DNA of 64,000 nt from an uncultured bacterium (GTDB lineage Bacteria; Bacillota_I; Bacilli_A; RFN20; CAG-826), in contig CASFTG010000004.1 of assembly GCA_949297805.1 (NCBI GenBank), positions 1 to 64,000 of the forward strand, in the 5' to 3' direction. The translations under genes and the position numbers were made by a program. The notes beneath the pieces are model-generated. The model made no database searches. It was not told where the DNA came from and worked only from the letters and a program-made list of their open reading frames with translations. Of this stretch, positions 33,224 through 42,544 are shown one piece after another (within the stretch, counting starts at the first letter, position 1; every line of letters starts with the position of its first letter).

Positions 33224-34564
33224 TTAACGGATAACCTCCCAATAACCGGTCTTGTTTGAACCGACCCTTCGGATATACCCGTTTTCGATCAAGGAGGCGA
33301 TGGCTCGCTGAACGGTCCGAATTGACTTATGGCTTTTCTTGGCCAGTTCGGCCTTATTGAGATGAAGGTTGCTTTTGATGAACCGATAGACCGCTTCTTC
33401 AATCGCGGTTAATTTTGACTCCGTCCCCTCCTCCTTTATTTCCTCGGGCTCCGATCCCGGCCGGAGGAAGGCGAAGAAGAAGCCGATCGCGTCTTTCCGA
33501 TAGGTCCAGCGGATCCCTTTTTCTTGGCAGAGTTCATCCATCCGTTGGAAACCGGTCCCCGATTTCTCAACGTCTTTGCTCCGGAATAAGACATCTAGCA
33601 TCAGCTTGTTTCTCTTATAGGAAGGGATATTCCGCCTTATGAAATCATAAGGGGTCAGTTCGAAAGGGAAGGTCCCGGGATTGGATATCTCAATGGAATC
33701 GGGGTGAATCCCAATCTCGATCTCCGGCCAGGTTTCATAGTCGGCATGGGCAAAAGCATTGGCCACCATCTCCCGGATGGCTTCCTTTGGTATCTCTGGT
33801 ACTTCCTCCCGTTTCCGTTCCCTGATCTCCACCCGCCAGGAGATTCGAGAAAGGATGTAATTCAAGGCCTCGTCGATCAGGCGGTAGACGTTGCCGGTCA
33901 TTAACTTTAAATCGAGGATGGTGACTTTGTTGCCACTAGCATAGGTCGTGAGCTTTAAGCCGACCTCAGTATCTTTCCCGAATAAGGCGTAGCCCCCGTT
34001 ATTGAGGTATCCGCCTTGGGATAGCTCGAGCATCGTGAGGAGCTTATCCTCGTCGTATGGCTTCATTTCCTCGAACCTCCCGCAGGAGATGGCGCTTTGG
34101 TAGAAATCGTAGAGGGCGTCTTTATCGATATCCTCGATTCGACGGTCAGTCATCTCGAGTTCCCATTTTGAGGCATAGTCGGCGTTATTGATCAGCCTTT
34201 TCAATTCCTCCCCGGACATCCGCCGGTTTTCCGTCCCTTTCCTGATTAGATAACGGCCCTCGACAGAGTAGGGCCGGTTATGGCCAGCGAAGCTGACTTT
34301 GATGACGTCCTTCCCTTCGATCGATAAGACGTCGAGGTTGAAGCTGAAACTCGGCTCGATGGCTTCGCTTAAGGTCCGGGAGATATCGCGTTTGGTTCTG
34401 TCGGATATCATCTGCCCTTTGACGTAGCCATGGTCATCGATCCCAAAATAGAGGGTTCCCTTGGCGTGCTTATTCAAAATGGCGGCGATGGCTTCGGCCG
34501 CCTGAGGTTTCTCAGCGGTTGAAAGAACGAATTCGATCTGTTCGCTTTCGCTGCCGATAATCAT
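33224..34564 (-). CDS. AlbA_2-domain transcriptional regulator with ATPase-like and winged-helix domains
   Basis: 446 residues. N-terminal AlbA_2 (Schlafen-like putative DNA-binding) domain: SEQIEFVLS, then FGIDDHGYVKG and the RYLIRKGTENRRMS pattern (about 105-118). A GHKL/HATPase_c_4-like middle part follows (IREMVANAFAHADY, about 270-283; DVEKSGTGFQRMDELC, about 335-350), then a C-terminal winged helix (LNKAELAKKSHKSIRTVQRA). GAGGGAT precedes the ATG. Such proteins are common regulators of unknown ligand in anaerobes. Repeats in its upstream region (34619-34724) resemble the operator arrays of the ATPase genes in style. Confidence 0.8.
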   Translation of the reverse strand: MIIGSESEQIEFVLSTAEKPQAAEAIAAILNKHAKGTLYFGIDDHGYVKGQMISDRTKRDISRTLSEAIEPSFSFNLDVLSIEGKDVIKVSFAGHNRPYSVEGRYLIRKGTENRRMSGEELKRLINNADYASKWELEMTDRRIEDIDKDALYDFYQSAISCGRFEEMKPYDEDKLLTMLELSQGGYLNNGGYALFGKDTEVGLKLTTYASGNKVTILDLKLMTGNVYRLIDEALNYILSRISWRVEIRERKREEVPEIPKEAIREMVANAFAHADYETWPEIEIGIHPDSIEISNPGTFPFELTPYDFIRRNIPSYKRNKLMLDVLFRSKDVEKSGTGFQRMDELCQEKGIRWTYRKDAIGFFFAFLRPGSEPEEIKEEGTESKLTAIEEAVYRFIKSNLHLNKAELAKKSHKSIRTVQRAIASLIENGYIRRVGSNKTGYWEVIR

Positions 34565-34618
34565 GGTTGATCCCTCTAGGGTAATAGTAATCTATTCAAC
34601 CTCGAATGTCTAGATACA

Positions 34619-34724
34619 TGGCTTGATAAAATGGCTGGATAAAATGCAATAAGCATTATTTATCTATCGAATGTTTTCTTATATTTGAGACATCGAGTTG
34701 TATAATGAATTTGGCTCGATAAAA
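34619..34724. repeat. TGGCT-GATAAAA repeats upstream of the AlbA_2 gene
   Basis: TGGCTTGATAAAA (34619-34631), TGGCTGGATAAAA (34632-34644) and TGGCTCGATAAAA (34712-34724), plus the related CGAATGT at about 34605 and 34669. The first two are head to tail (13 bp). They lie 55-160 nt upstream of the reverse-strand start. Likely operator sites; a forward TATAAT at 34701-34706 also lies among them. Confidence 0.6.
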
Positions 34725-34733
34725 CAGCGGATC

Positions 34734-35066
34734 TTACAGCAAGTCATAGCCATTGCAGTGATAGACGGCTTTCTCGGCGCTTCGACGGTCAAAGACCCGT
34801 CGCCCTTTGCTTTGGGGATTGAGTCCAGGCAGACGGAATCCCATCGTTTCTTGGATATCGATGTTTTTACCCAATTTTCGAGCGAGCCGATGACCTTGTT
34901 TCTTAATAAGGACCTTACCGCCCGTATAGTAACGGACGATCCGCCCTTTCCTGCTCTCGTAACGGTATCCCCCGACGGCGATCCATCCCCTTTGGGCCGA
35001 GGCGATCTTTTGGGCATGCCGCTTTTCCTTTTGCTTCGCCCTGATGCGATCCAAATGCTTGCCCAT
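34734..35066 (-). CDS. Small basic protein, unknown function
   Basis: 110 residues from the ATG at 35066, very Lys/Arg-rich (RIRAKQKEKRHAQKIASAQR, then GWIAVGGYRYESRKGRIVRY and KKQGHRLARK). The aromatic/basic pattern resembles small mobile-element proteins that may bind nucleic acid. The frame is open up to 35252, but the extra part is proline/charge-rich and overlaps the next forward gene, so the shorter form is preferred. No Shine-Dalgarno sequence. Moderate confidence that it is a gene at all. Confidence 0.45.
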   Translation of the reverse strand: MGKHLDRIRAKQKEKRHAQKIASAQRGWIAVGGYRYESRKGRIVRYYTGGKVLIKKQGHRLARKLGKNIDIQETMGFRLPGLNPQSKGRRVFDRRSAEKAVYHCNGYDLL

Positions 35067-35204
35067 AACGGGTTTTAGTTTAGGCGTTGCCCGCTTTGTT
35101 GGTTTGTTTTCTGTCCTTGGCGTACGTAATTCCGGACATCCTTCAAAGAGATCGCGGCCTTTCGTTCTCTGGCCTTTATCATCAAGGGCTAAAGGACTAA
35201 GAAG

Positions 35205-35873
35205 ATGGGAATATCCATTCAATATTGGGCCGAAATCGTCTGCGATGGCCATTCCGAAAGGCTGAATGCCAAGGAGGTGACTTCGATCGTCATAAAAGAG
35301 GGGACCAAGCGGTGTTCCATTGCCTTGTATACAGTGCCTAACCTCGCATCCATTGAATTGCCGGCCTCGGTCGAGGAACTGGAGTTTCAGATCGATGGTT
35401 GCCCAAAGCTGAAGAAAATCCCCGTTGATCCGGCCAATCGGGTTTACGAATCGAAAGACGATCGCTGCGTGCTGCTTAAAAAGTCGGCCACTTTGATACT
35501 TGGCCTCAATTATATCCCCGAAGGGGTGAAGCGGATTGCCTCCCGTGCCTGTTGCGAGCCCACGTTTGTCATCGATCTGCCCTCATCGCTCGAATACGTC
35601 GAAGCTCGCGCGTTCATTGACCAAGGGCCACACCGGGTGATCGTCAATAGCCGTCTGCAAGCTGAGAAAACCGCCTTCAGCTGTTTCTCCCGCTTCGGCT
35701 CGGCGGTCGAGCTGGGGGAGGACGCCCTCGTGAGCCCGGACTTCTTCAAGCAAGCCATCGACTTCCTATTAACCCCTAAGCAATTATTCATTTCGGCGGC
35801 CAATCGAAACTATCGCATCAAAGACGGCCATCTCTATACCAAGGATGGGGAGGAGATAAAACTATGGGATTAA
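35205..35873 (+). CDS. Cytoplasmic BspA-like leucine-rich-repeat protein (paralogue 1)
   Basis: 222 residues with LRR_5/BspA-like repeats (NLASIELPASVEELEFQIDG, then YIPEGVKRIASRACCEP and IDLPSSLEYVEARAF). No signal peptide, unlike most BspA-like proteins, so it should stay in the cytoplasm. It ends with the same tail pattern as paralogues 2 and 3 (KDGHLYTKDGEEI). Shortest of four tandem paralogues; it lacks the middle domain of the others. A TTATCAT box about 23 nt before the start recurs in front of paralogues 2 and 3. Confidence 0.7.
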   Translation: MGISIQYWAEIVCDGHSERLNAKEVTSIVIKEGTKRCSIALYTVPNLASIELPASVEELEFQIDGCPKLKKIPVDPANRVYESKDDRCVLLKKSATLILGLNYIPEGVKRIASRACCEPTFVIDLPSSLEYVEARAFIDQGPHRVIVNSRLQAEKTAFSCFSRFGSAVELGEDALVSPDFFKQAIDFLLTPKQLFISAANRNYRIKDGHLYTKDGEEIKLWD

Positions 35874-35962
35874 GGGGTGTTGTCCGTTAGATTGGACAGT
35901 CCATTCCTTTTACTCCCATCCTTAGCCTCAGCCTTTATCATTTCCCTTGAAAGGACAAGGCA

Positions 35963-37288
35963 ATGAATGAGAAGGACTGTTATGGCTATTTGCTGATCGA
36001 CGAGAAAAGAATCGACCTCAACCCTAGGGATCGTTCTTTGATCGTTGAGGATGGGGTGAAGGAATGCGACATCGTCTTAAAGGGATGGAAGTCGCTTCAA
36101 AAGATCCACCTCCCCGCCTCTTTAATGGAAGTCCATTTCGCCATCGAGGATTGCCCGAACCTAAAGGAAGTGGGGGTGGCGGCCTCCAATCCCATATACG
36201 AATCGATCGAAGGTCGGGCCCTCATCCTGAAAGCGGACCATCGTTTAGTCCTGGGCCTTAACTATATCCCGGCGATGGTGGCGGGGGCCGGCGCTTCCGC
36301 CATACTCACCAGCGAGGAAGCGGATTTAATCCTGCCCCCGACCTTAGAATGGATTGAGGGGGATGGCCCTTTGAATTGTCGAAGACTCATCATCGAGGGC
36401 GATACCCTCATTAACCCGTTGTTCTTCCGCGGAAAGAATCTCCAAGAAGTCATCATCAAAGGCCATCCCCGTATTGAGGATACTGGCGTAAGTTACTATG
36501 GTCCTTTAACGCGAGGGAAGCTTCTTTTCTCAATCCTCAATAATGACTGCCCCTATCGATATGAAGACGGGGCGTTATTGGAAGGCAACCGGGTCCTGGT
36601 CGGCTCGTTTGCTGAGGATGGTCGCCCGATCATCCCCTCTTCGGCGGAAATCATCGGGAGGGCCGCTTATGCGGGCGTCGAATGTTCATCCGTCTCGATT
36701 CCCGATGGGGTCAAGGAAATCGAGTCCCAGGCCTTTTCGGTTAAGCACCAGGCAACAATATCCATCGGGAAGGGGCTAGCCAAGATCGGGCGGAACCCGT
36801 TTCGCTTCGCTCGGTCGGCTCTTTTGAATGTCGATAAGGATAATCCATATTTTTACTCTGACTCGAACTGTTTGATAAGAAAAGCGGATCAAACTGTTGT
36901 CTTTGGGTGCCCTGATTCCAAGATCCCCGAGGGGGTGAAGAGAATCGCGTCCTATGCTTTTCCTGTTCCCCCTGCGGAAATCGAATTGCCTTCCTCATTG
37001 GAGGCGGTGGAGTCCTTTGCCTTTAGAAGCGCCCCCTCTTCCTATCGGGTCACCATCAATAGCCGTATTATCGCTGGCAAGCACGCCTTTGGGCGACCGG
37101 TTTCCATTGTTTTGAATAAAGAGGCCGATATCCCCCTCGATTTCTTTCAGTCCAGTTTCCGGATTATTCATAAAGAAGACGTCTATCTATCACTAGGGAA
37201 TCCTAATATCTTTACCAAAGATGGGCGCCTATTTAATAAGCAGGGGGAGGAGATCGCCTTCCCCATTTACGGTAGTTGTCCTGAATAA
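35963..37288 (+). CDS. Cytoplasmic BspA-like leucine-rich-repeat protein (paralogue 2)
   Basis: 441 residues. N-terminal repeats (SLQKIHLPASLMEVHFAIED), a middle region (RLIIEGDTLINPLFFRGKNL), further repeats (VSIPDGVKEIESQAF, IPEGVKRIASYAF, IELPSSLEAVESFAF) and the shared end (KDGRLFNKQGEEI). No signal peptide or membrane helix. Start preceded by AAAGGACAAGG. LRR_5 proteins typically bind other proteins; the cytoplasmic location here suggests an intracellular partner. Confidence 0.75.
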   Translation: MNEKDCYGYLLIDEKRIDLNPRDRSLIVEDGVKECDIVLKGWKSLQKIHLPASLMEVHFAIEDCPNLKEVGVAASNPIYESIEGRALILKADHRLVLGLNYIPAMVAGAGASAILTSEEADLILPPTLEWIEGDGPLNCRRLIIEGDTLINPLFFRGKNLQEVIIKGHPRIEDTGVSYYGPLTRGKLLFSILNNDCPYRYEDGALLEGNRVLVGSFAEDGRPIIPSSAEIIGRAAYAGVECSSVSIPDGVKEIESQAFSVKHQATISIGKGLAKIGRNPFRFARSALLNVDKDNPYFYSDSNCLIRKADQTVVFGCPDSKIPEGVKRIASYAFPVPPAEIELPSSLEAVESFAFRSAPSSYRVTINSRIIAGKHAFGRPVSIVLNKEADIPLDFFQSSFRIIHKEDVYLSLGNPNIFTKDGRLFNKQGEEIAFPIYGSCPE

Positions 37289-37358
37289 CCCTCAGTTAAG
37301 GGGGATATCCATTCTTCCCTCCCTTTGTCCCTTATCATTGGGGGCGGAGGACCAAAAA

Positions 37359-38723
37359 ATGAAAGCGGACAAACAACTATTCGAAGACGAGAACGATGAT
37401 TCCGAACCCGTGGGCCATCTGGAGCTCGATGGGTTGGGCACCTATATCTTTCGCGAACAAAAGACCATCGTCATCCCTGAAGGGACGATCGACTGCTTAA
37501 TCGATATCGAGGAGTCGCCGAACCTCGAGGCGATCGAACTCCCGGCATCGCTCGAGAAAATCCGCTTCAGCATTGATAGGGCCCCGCGTTTAAAAAGGAT
37601 CACCGTCGATCCCGCGAACCCCAATTACCAATCGGTCGATGGCCGGGCCTTAGTCGATAAGCCGGCCGACAGTTTGATTTTGGGGCTTGGCTATATCCCC
37701 GAAGACCCGGAACTCAACCGGATCAATGCCTCTTCGATTTTGACTTATGAAGATGAGGACCTAGTCATCCCGAAGACGGTCCACCAGATGTATGGCGGGA
37801 AGAACCTCAATTGCCGTCGGGTTATCCTTGTGGGACGAACCTATATCCATCCCTCTTTCTTCATAGGCGACAAGTTAGAGGAAGTGGTAATCAAAGGCGG
37901 AGCCACCATATTTCCTTTCGGGTACGCCTCTAATACTAAGGGGATCCGCCACCGGCTGACCTTCACCATCCTTGAGCCGAATAGCTCTTATCGCTATGAG
38001 GATGGGGCCTTATTCGCTGGGGATAAACTGCTCCTCGGTTCTTTTGATGATAAGGGGTGCCCGATCATCCCATCTCCAACGAAGATTATCGGGGATTACG
38101 CTTTCTACGGGGTCAAGGCCAAGGGTATCAATATCAACGATGGGGTCAAGCAAATCGGGGACTTCGCCTTTTGCCTTTCTAGCGGGCCATCTTTTATTTG
38201 GGTTGGGAAAGACCTAAAGCGCTTGGGCGTCGCTTCCTTCCTGCCCGAATGGGACAGTCAACTTAAGATCCGGGTCTCAATGTATAATCCTTATATATAC
38301 CAGAGGCATAACTGCCTGATTGAGAAGAAAACCGCGACTTTGCTTTTCGGGGGACCGAACGGGCAGATAGCCGAAGGGGTCAAGCGCCTCGCCAAGGGCG
38401 CTTTCCCCTGCGCCCCCCATGATATCTATCTGCCGAAGACCCTGAAAAGCCTCGCCCGGAAAGCCATCTTCGCCCAGCGGGGAATTCATCGGGTTTACTT
38501 CAACCATCATCTCCGGTTGGGACAAGGGGCCTTCTGGGGTCCTGGGGCCTATCGGGTCTATTTAGGGAAAGAAGCGCTGATCTCCACTTCTTTCTTTAAA
38601 GAGGGATTCAAATATCCAGTCGGGAAGGATAACGTCTTCCTTTCCGTCGGCAATCCCAATTACGCGATCAAAGACGGTCAACTTTTTGATAAAGATGGAA
38701 ACCCCATCGATATCCCGGAATAA
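37359..38723 (+). CDS. Cytoplasmic BspA-like leucine-rich-repeat protein (paralogue 3)
   Basis: 454 residues from the ATG at 37359, which follows GGCGGAGG; the frame is open 46 codons further up, but that part lacks a ribosome binding site and overlaps gene 35963. Domain order as in paralogue 2: LEAIELPASLEKIRF, CRRVILVGRTYIHPSFFIGD, ININDGVKQIGDFAF, IAEGVKRLAKGAF, and the shared end KDGQLFDKDGNPI. Acidic N-terminus (FEDENDDSEP). The paralogues are well diverged, so the duplication is old. Confidence 0.75.
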   Translation: MKADKQLFEDENDDSEPVGHLELDGLGTYIFREQKTIVIPEGTIDCLIDIEESPNLEAIELPASLEKIRFSIDRAPRLKRITVDPANPNYQSVDGRALVDKPADSLILGLGYIPEDPELNRINASSILTYEDEDLVIPKTVHQMYGGKNLNCRRVILVGRTYIHPSFFIGDKLEEVVIKGGATIFPFGYASNTKGIRHRLTFTILEPNSSYRYEDGALFAGDKLLLGSFDDKGCPIIPSPTKIIGDYAFYGVKAKGININDGVKQIGDFAFCLSSGPSFIWVGKDLKRLGVASFLPEWDSQLKIRVSMYNPYIYQRHNCLIEKKTATLLFGGPNGQIAEGVKRLAKGAFPCAPHDIYLPKTLKSLARKAIFAQRGIHRVYFNHHLRLGQGAFWGPGAYRVYLGKEALISTSFFKEGFKYPVGKDNVFLSVGNPNYAIKDGQLFDKDGNPIDIPE

Positions 38724-38815
38724 TTCCTGTCCGTTATTTTCCCCAGTTAGGGCAAAAACAATCGATGATGAGGGCTAACCGTTATATTTATCCCCGTAAT
38801 TAGGAGGAAAACAAA

Positions 38816-41041
38816 ATGAAGGTCGAATATAACGACATCCGGTTCGAAGGCGAGAAGGCCTATATCCAGAAAGATAACGTCAGCCTTTATACCGATATGG
38901 TCAATCATCGGAACGAAGTCCACGTCGAAGAAGGGGTTAAGCAAGTGAGGGCCCTGCATTTCGCCGATATCCCTTGCGCGGTCTATCTGCCCGATAGTTT
39001 GGAATCCATCAAGGAGTTTGAGGTCAGCCCCTCAGCCAAAGTCACCATCCACTTCCCCAAGGGGAATAAGCGGTTCCTCGATAACGACCCCTCTATCCTT
39101 TTCGATAAGCAAGAGGGCCGCCTGTTTTATTCCGCGAATGGGGCGATCCCCATGGGGACCAAGATTATTGAGGAAGGGGCCCTTGATGGATATGAAGGGG
39201 AGGAACTTCATCTCCCTTCTAGCGTCAGCCAAGCCTACTTGGACTTCCGGACGATGAAAGCCGGTTCCCTTTATTTCGATAGCCTTATCAAATTCAGCGT
39301 CCACCCCGTCAAGGGATTGAAGGTGTTCTTGGGTCCGCGCGCCGGCTTTATTGGCTATCCCATCCATTTGGACTTCGATGACCCGGATGGAGGATACATC
39401 GTAAGTTCGGACAATGAACGCTATTATCAACTCGATGGGGTGTTGGTCGATAAAGAAAGCGATGACTTGCTTTATCTTCCCGCCACCAAGGAAATCCCGC
39501 CATTCGTCAAACGCATCGAAACCGGGGCCATCGGGGGAAAGAATAGGGTCGAGCTTGTTGTTCCCGACTCGGTGGAGGAGTTCGATTGTTACGCGATTGA
39601 GAAGGCCCCCAACTTGAAGTCACTCCAACTCGGGAAAGGGGTGGCAGGCTTCGGCCGTTATGTGATGGAGGAGGCTCCTAACCTCGCTTATTTTTCCGTT
39701 ACTCCCGATAACCCCTATTTCTATGCCGATGGGAATTGCCTTATCAGCAAGGAGAGCCATTCCGTCGTTCTCGGCGGTCCCGAAAGCGTTATCCCTCCTT
39801 CGGCTAAAGCCATCGCTTCTGGGGCGTTCATCAACCCGCCCGTTGACTTCGCCATTTCCTCCTCCGTCCTCTCCATCGAAGAAGGGTCGGATTTGGGCGA
39901 GGAGGATTTCTTCCCTTTAATGGGGGTCAAAGGGGAACATTTCCATATCCTTTATCTCGATAGCCCCTCCTTCGATGGTTTATCCATCGGCGACGTCGAT
40001 AAGCTTATCCTCGGCCCCCATTTCCCGCGCCTAGAGGGCTATCAATTCCGCGAGCATATCCACGGGAAAGTCAAAGAAGTGGTGCTACAAGGGGATAACT
40101 CCGGCTTAACCATCACCGAAGGCCATGGCCTCATCGATAGCAATGGGACTTTGGTAGCCGCCCTTGAGGGATTTGAATTCACATCCGACATCAAGCGGAT
40201 TGGCTATTTAGCCTTCGCCCATTGCGATATCGAAGAACTCATCGTTCCCAATACCGTGACTTCCTTAGCCCGTGGGGCCTTCGACTATATGCTGAAGCTT
40301 CGCCGCTTAGTCATAGGAGGCGGGATTCATGCCATCCCGAGCTCCCTCCTTTGTGGTTGCCCCAAACTGGAGGAGATAGTCTTAGAAGAAGGGGTGGAGA
40401 CGTTAGAGCATGATGGCTTCAGCGGCCTCCCTTCCTTGAAGCGGATCTCCCTCCCCGAGTCGTTATCCGCCATTGAGCCGGGGCAATTCGTCGAGTGTCC
40501 GTTCATTGAGCATATCGAAATCCCGGAAGAGGGGAACTACCGTTTTGAGGATGGCTATGACTGCCTCATCGATAAGCGGAACGAGGAAGTGGTCTTCGCT
40601 TTTGGGAGGATCCGCTTGCCTGAGGGGATTAAGTCGATTGGGGCGGGGGCCATCGCCCATTATCAAGAGGGGTTCCCCCTCATTATCCCCGCCTCAGTCG
40701 AAAGGCTTGGGGAAGGGGCGGCCATGGAGTCGAGCTTTAAGAACATCGAGTTCAAGGGGAACCTTATTAAGGTCATCCCAGAAGAGGCCTTCGCTTATGT
40801 CCACTTGCGTGTCCCCTCGCTTACTATCCCCGAGGGGGTGGAGGAGATTGGACCCAACGTCTTCGCCTCTACCCCGATTGAGTCGTTGTCGCTCCCCTCA
40901 ACCATCAAGAAGATTGGGGCCAAGGCTTTTGAATCCTCTGGCCTCGATGAAGTGAATGGCTTACCGAGTGGCTGCGTTATCGGGCCCGACGCCTTTAAGG
41001 GCAATCCAATTGAAATGCTTGTCCAAAATAACGGACATTGA
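38816..41041 (+). CDS. Cytoplasmic BspA-like leucine-rich-repeat protein (paralogue 4, longest)
   Basis: 741 residues, AGGAGG 8 nt before the ATG. Many LRR_5 units, for example VNHRNEVHVEEGVKQVRALH, LVVPDSVEEFDCYAIEKAPN, LIVPNTVTSLARGAFDYMLK, LTIPEGVEEIGPNVF, LSLPSTIKKIGAKAF. No signal peptide. Last of the four tandem paralogues and followed, 67 nt later, by a WYL-like regulator, which may read the same signal or control the cluster. Confidence 0.75.
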   Translation: MKVEYNDIRFEGEKAYIQKDNVSLYTDMVNHRNEVHVEEGVKQVRALHFADIPCAVYLPDSLESIKEFEVSPSAKVTIHFPKGNKRFLDNDPSILFDKQEGRLFYSANGAIPMGTKIIEEGALDGYEGEELHLPSSVSQAYLDFRTMKAGSLYFDSLIKFSVHPVKGLKVFLGPRAGFIGYPIHLDFDDPDGGYIVSSDNERYYQLDGVLVDKESDDLLYLPATKEIPPFVKRIETGAIGGKNRVELVVPDSVEEFDCYAIEKAPNLKSLQLGKGVAGFGRYVMEEAPNLAYFSVTPDNPYFYADGNCLISKESHSVVLGGPESVIPPSAKAIASGAFINPPVDFAISSSVLSIEEGSDLGEEDFFPLMGVKGEHFHILYLDSPSFDGLSIGDVDKLILGPHFPRLEGYQFREHIHGKVKEVVLQGDNSGLTITEGHGLIDSNGTLVAALEGFEFTSDIKRIGYLAFAHCDIEELIVPNTVTSLARGAFDYMLKLRRLVIGGGIHAIPSSLLCGCPKLEEIVLEEGVETLEHDGFSGLPSLKRISLPESLSAIEPGQFVECPFIEHIEIPEEGNYRFEDGYDCLIDKRNEEVVFAFGRIRLPEGIKSIGAGAIAHYQEGFPLIIPASVERLGEGAAMESSFKNIEFKGNLIKVIPEEAFAYVHLRVPSLTIPEGVEEIGPNVFASTPIESLSLPSTIKKIGAKAFESSGLDEVNGLPSGCVIGPDAFKGNPIEMLVQNNGH

Positions 41042-41108
41042 CAGTACAATAAGCCCAAGGAATCGAAAGAATGACTATTCTATCGCTGTACAAAAAAGGA
41101 GGAAGGAT

Positions 41109-42437
41109 ATGCAGGATAATACCTTAAGGATAATCAAGGCGCTCTGGGATACCGATAAGGAGCACCCTTTGACCCAAGGCCAAATCGCCAACCGGATAAT
41201 CGATGAGAAGGGGAAGCCGCTTGATAGGAAGACGGTGAACGCCGCCTTCAAAAGGTTATTGGAGGCTGGCTTCGACATCGTCGCTTCCGAGAAGCGGGGC
41301 TATTACCTCGATTCCCGGATCTTCAACGTCGATGAGGCATTGATCCTGCTTAAGACCATCGGCGATTCCGCCCTCTCCTTAGCTGATAAGCGGCACTTCG
41401 CCGAGGGGATCCGCTCTTTGTTCTCTGACTATACCGCCAAGCAGCTTAAGGCCCAGGTCCCCCTTAAGGGGACGAATGCCGAGTCCTCGATCACGATGCT
41501 TGAGGACATCCGGGCCTATATCGATTCGCAGGACGTCGGCATCATCTATACCAAGGATGGGCAGAAACTCCCGGCCATCTTCACTGGGCTTACCTATTCT
41601 TCGGGTGAAAGGGACTATGTCCTCGACGCCTATGCCTTTACTCTTTCTTCCGAGAAAGAGCATCGGACCATCAAATTAGGCGATATCGCCAAACTCGCCC
41701 AAGCCCCGGAGGGGATCTATACCAACAAGGATAAGTTCCTCCTCTCCTCCCAAGGGTTCTATCAATACGAATGGAAGGGGCTGACCCTCTATTCCTTCCT
41801 TAATGAAGCCCCAACCATGGATATGGCGGAGTCGGCTTATTTCGACCTGCTTCCCTACCGGCGGGCCATCCTTAAGGGGCGCCCGATGCCTTCCCTTACC
41901 CTACAAAAGGCGATTGAACGGGGTCGGGTCTTCGGGCCCTTTGATATATATTCCCTGCCAAGTGACGATACCCCATTGGGGAAAAGGCTCCGGCATAGCC
42001 TGCTGGTCTTTATCTCCGCCCTTATATACAACGGGCGTTACAGCCAAAAGTCCCTCGCCTCCTTATCGGGCCAATACATCGATTTGACCTCGGATGACCG
42101 AGTTATGTCCAAGCCAGGCCAGGCGATGTTCGCCTTCGCTTTGGCCAATGGTTCCATTCCCGAATGTAACGCCATGCTGAACAAGGGATTGACCCTTGAG
42201 GAAGCCAAGGTGCTTTCTAAAGCCCAGGACCGGCATATCGACGAAATGCTCCTCAGGGGATTCAGCCTCGATCCAAGGCTTGAGCTCTATCCCTATTTCG
42301 AGGCGGCGGTTCGTCGCCTGGCGAAAAAGCAGGGCGAATCCCGTGCCGAGTCGATCCTTTATCTTCTCCTCCATAAGAGGACCTCCTCATTGGAAGAGGC
42401 ATTAGGCGAGCTTAAATCACAGTTGGAACAAGAATAA
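41109..42437 (+). CDS. HTH / WYL-like transcriptional regulator
   Basis: 442 residues from the ATG at 41109, preceded by AAAGGAGGAAGG; the longer frame to 40956 overlaps gene 38816. The N-terminal winged helix (LRIIKALWDTDKEHPLTQGQ, RKTVNAAFKRLLEAGFDI) is followed by a WYL-like ligand domain (about 135-230: IIYTKDGQKLPAIFTGLTYS, YVLDAYAF, IKLGDIAKLAQ). The C-terminal 200 residues are helical and not part of the usual family. WYL proteins are often nucleic-acid- or nucleotide-sensing repressors of defence and repair genes. A strong terminator follows. Confidence 0.7.
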   Translation: MQDNTLRIIKALWDTDKEHPLTQGQIANRIIDEKGKPLDRKTVNAAFKRLLEAGFDIVASEKRGYYLDSRIFNVDEALILLKTIGDSALSLADKRHFAEGIRSLFSDYTAKQLKAQVPLKGTNAESSITMLEDIRAYIDSQDVGIIYTKDGQKLPAIFTGLTYSSGERDYVLDAYAFTLSSEKEHRTIKLGDIAKLAQAPEGIYTNKDKFLLSSQGFYQYEWKGLTLYSFLNEAPTMDMAESAYFDLLPYRRAILKGRPMPSLTLQKAIERGRVFGPFDIYSLPSDDTPLGKRLRHSLLVFISALIYNGRYSQKSLASLSGQYIDLTSDDRVMSKPGQAMFAFALANGSIPECNAMLNKGLTLEEAKVLSKAQDRHIDEMLLRGFSLDPRLELYPYFEAAVRRLAKKQGESRAESILYLLLHKRTSSLEEALGELKSQLEQE

Positions 42438-42439
42438 GA

Positions 42440-42501
42440 AAGGCGCCGGTGATCACACAAAAACAGTCAGAGCTGTATGGGCTACGCCGGCGCCTTACTT
42501 T
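42440..42501 (+). terminator. Intrinsic terminator after the WYL-like gene
   Basis: AAGGCGCCGG (42440-42449) pairs perfectly with CCGGCGCCTT (42487-42496), with an inner ACAG/CTGT hairpin in the 37-nt loop, then ACTTTTCC. Confidence 0.75.
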
Positions 42502-42544
42502 TCCTAACCTAATGTTCCTTTAATAGTCAAACGGAGAGAAGAAG

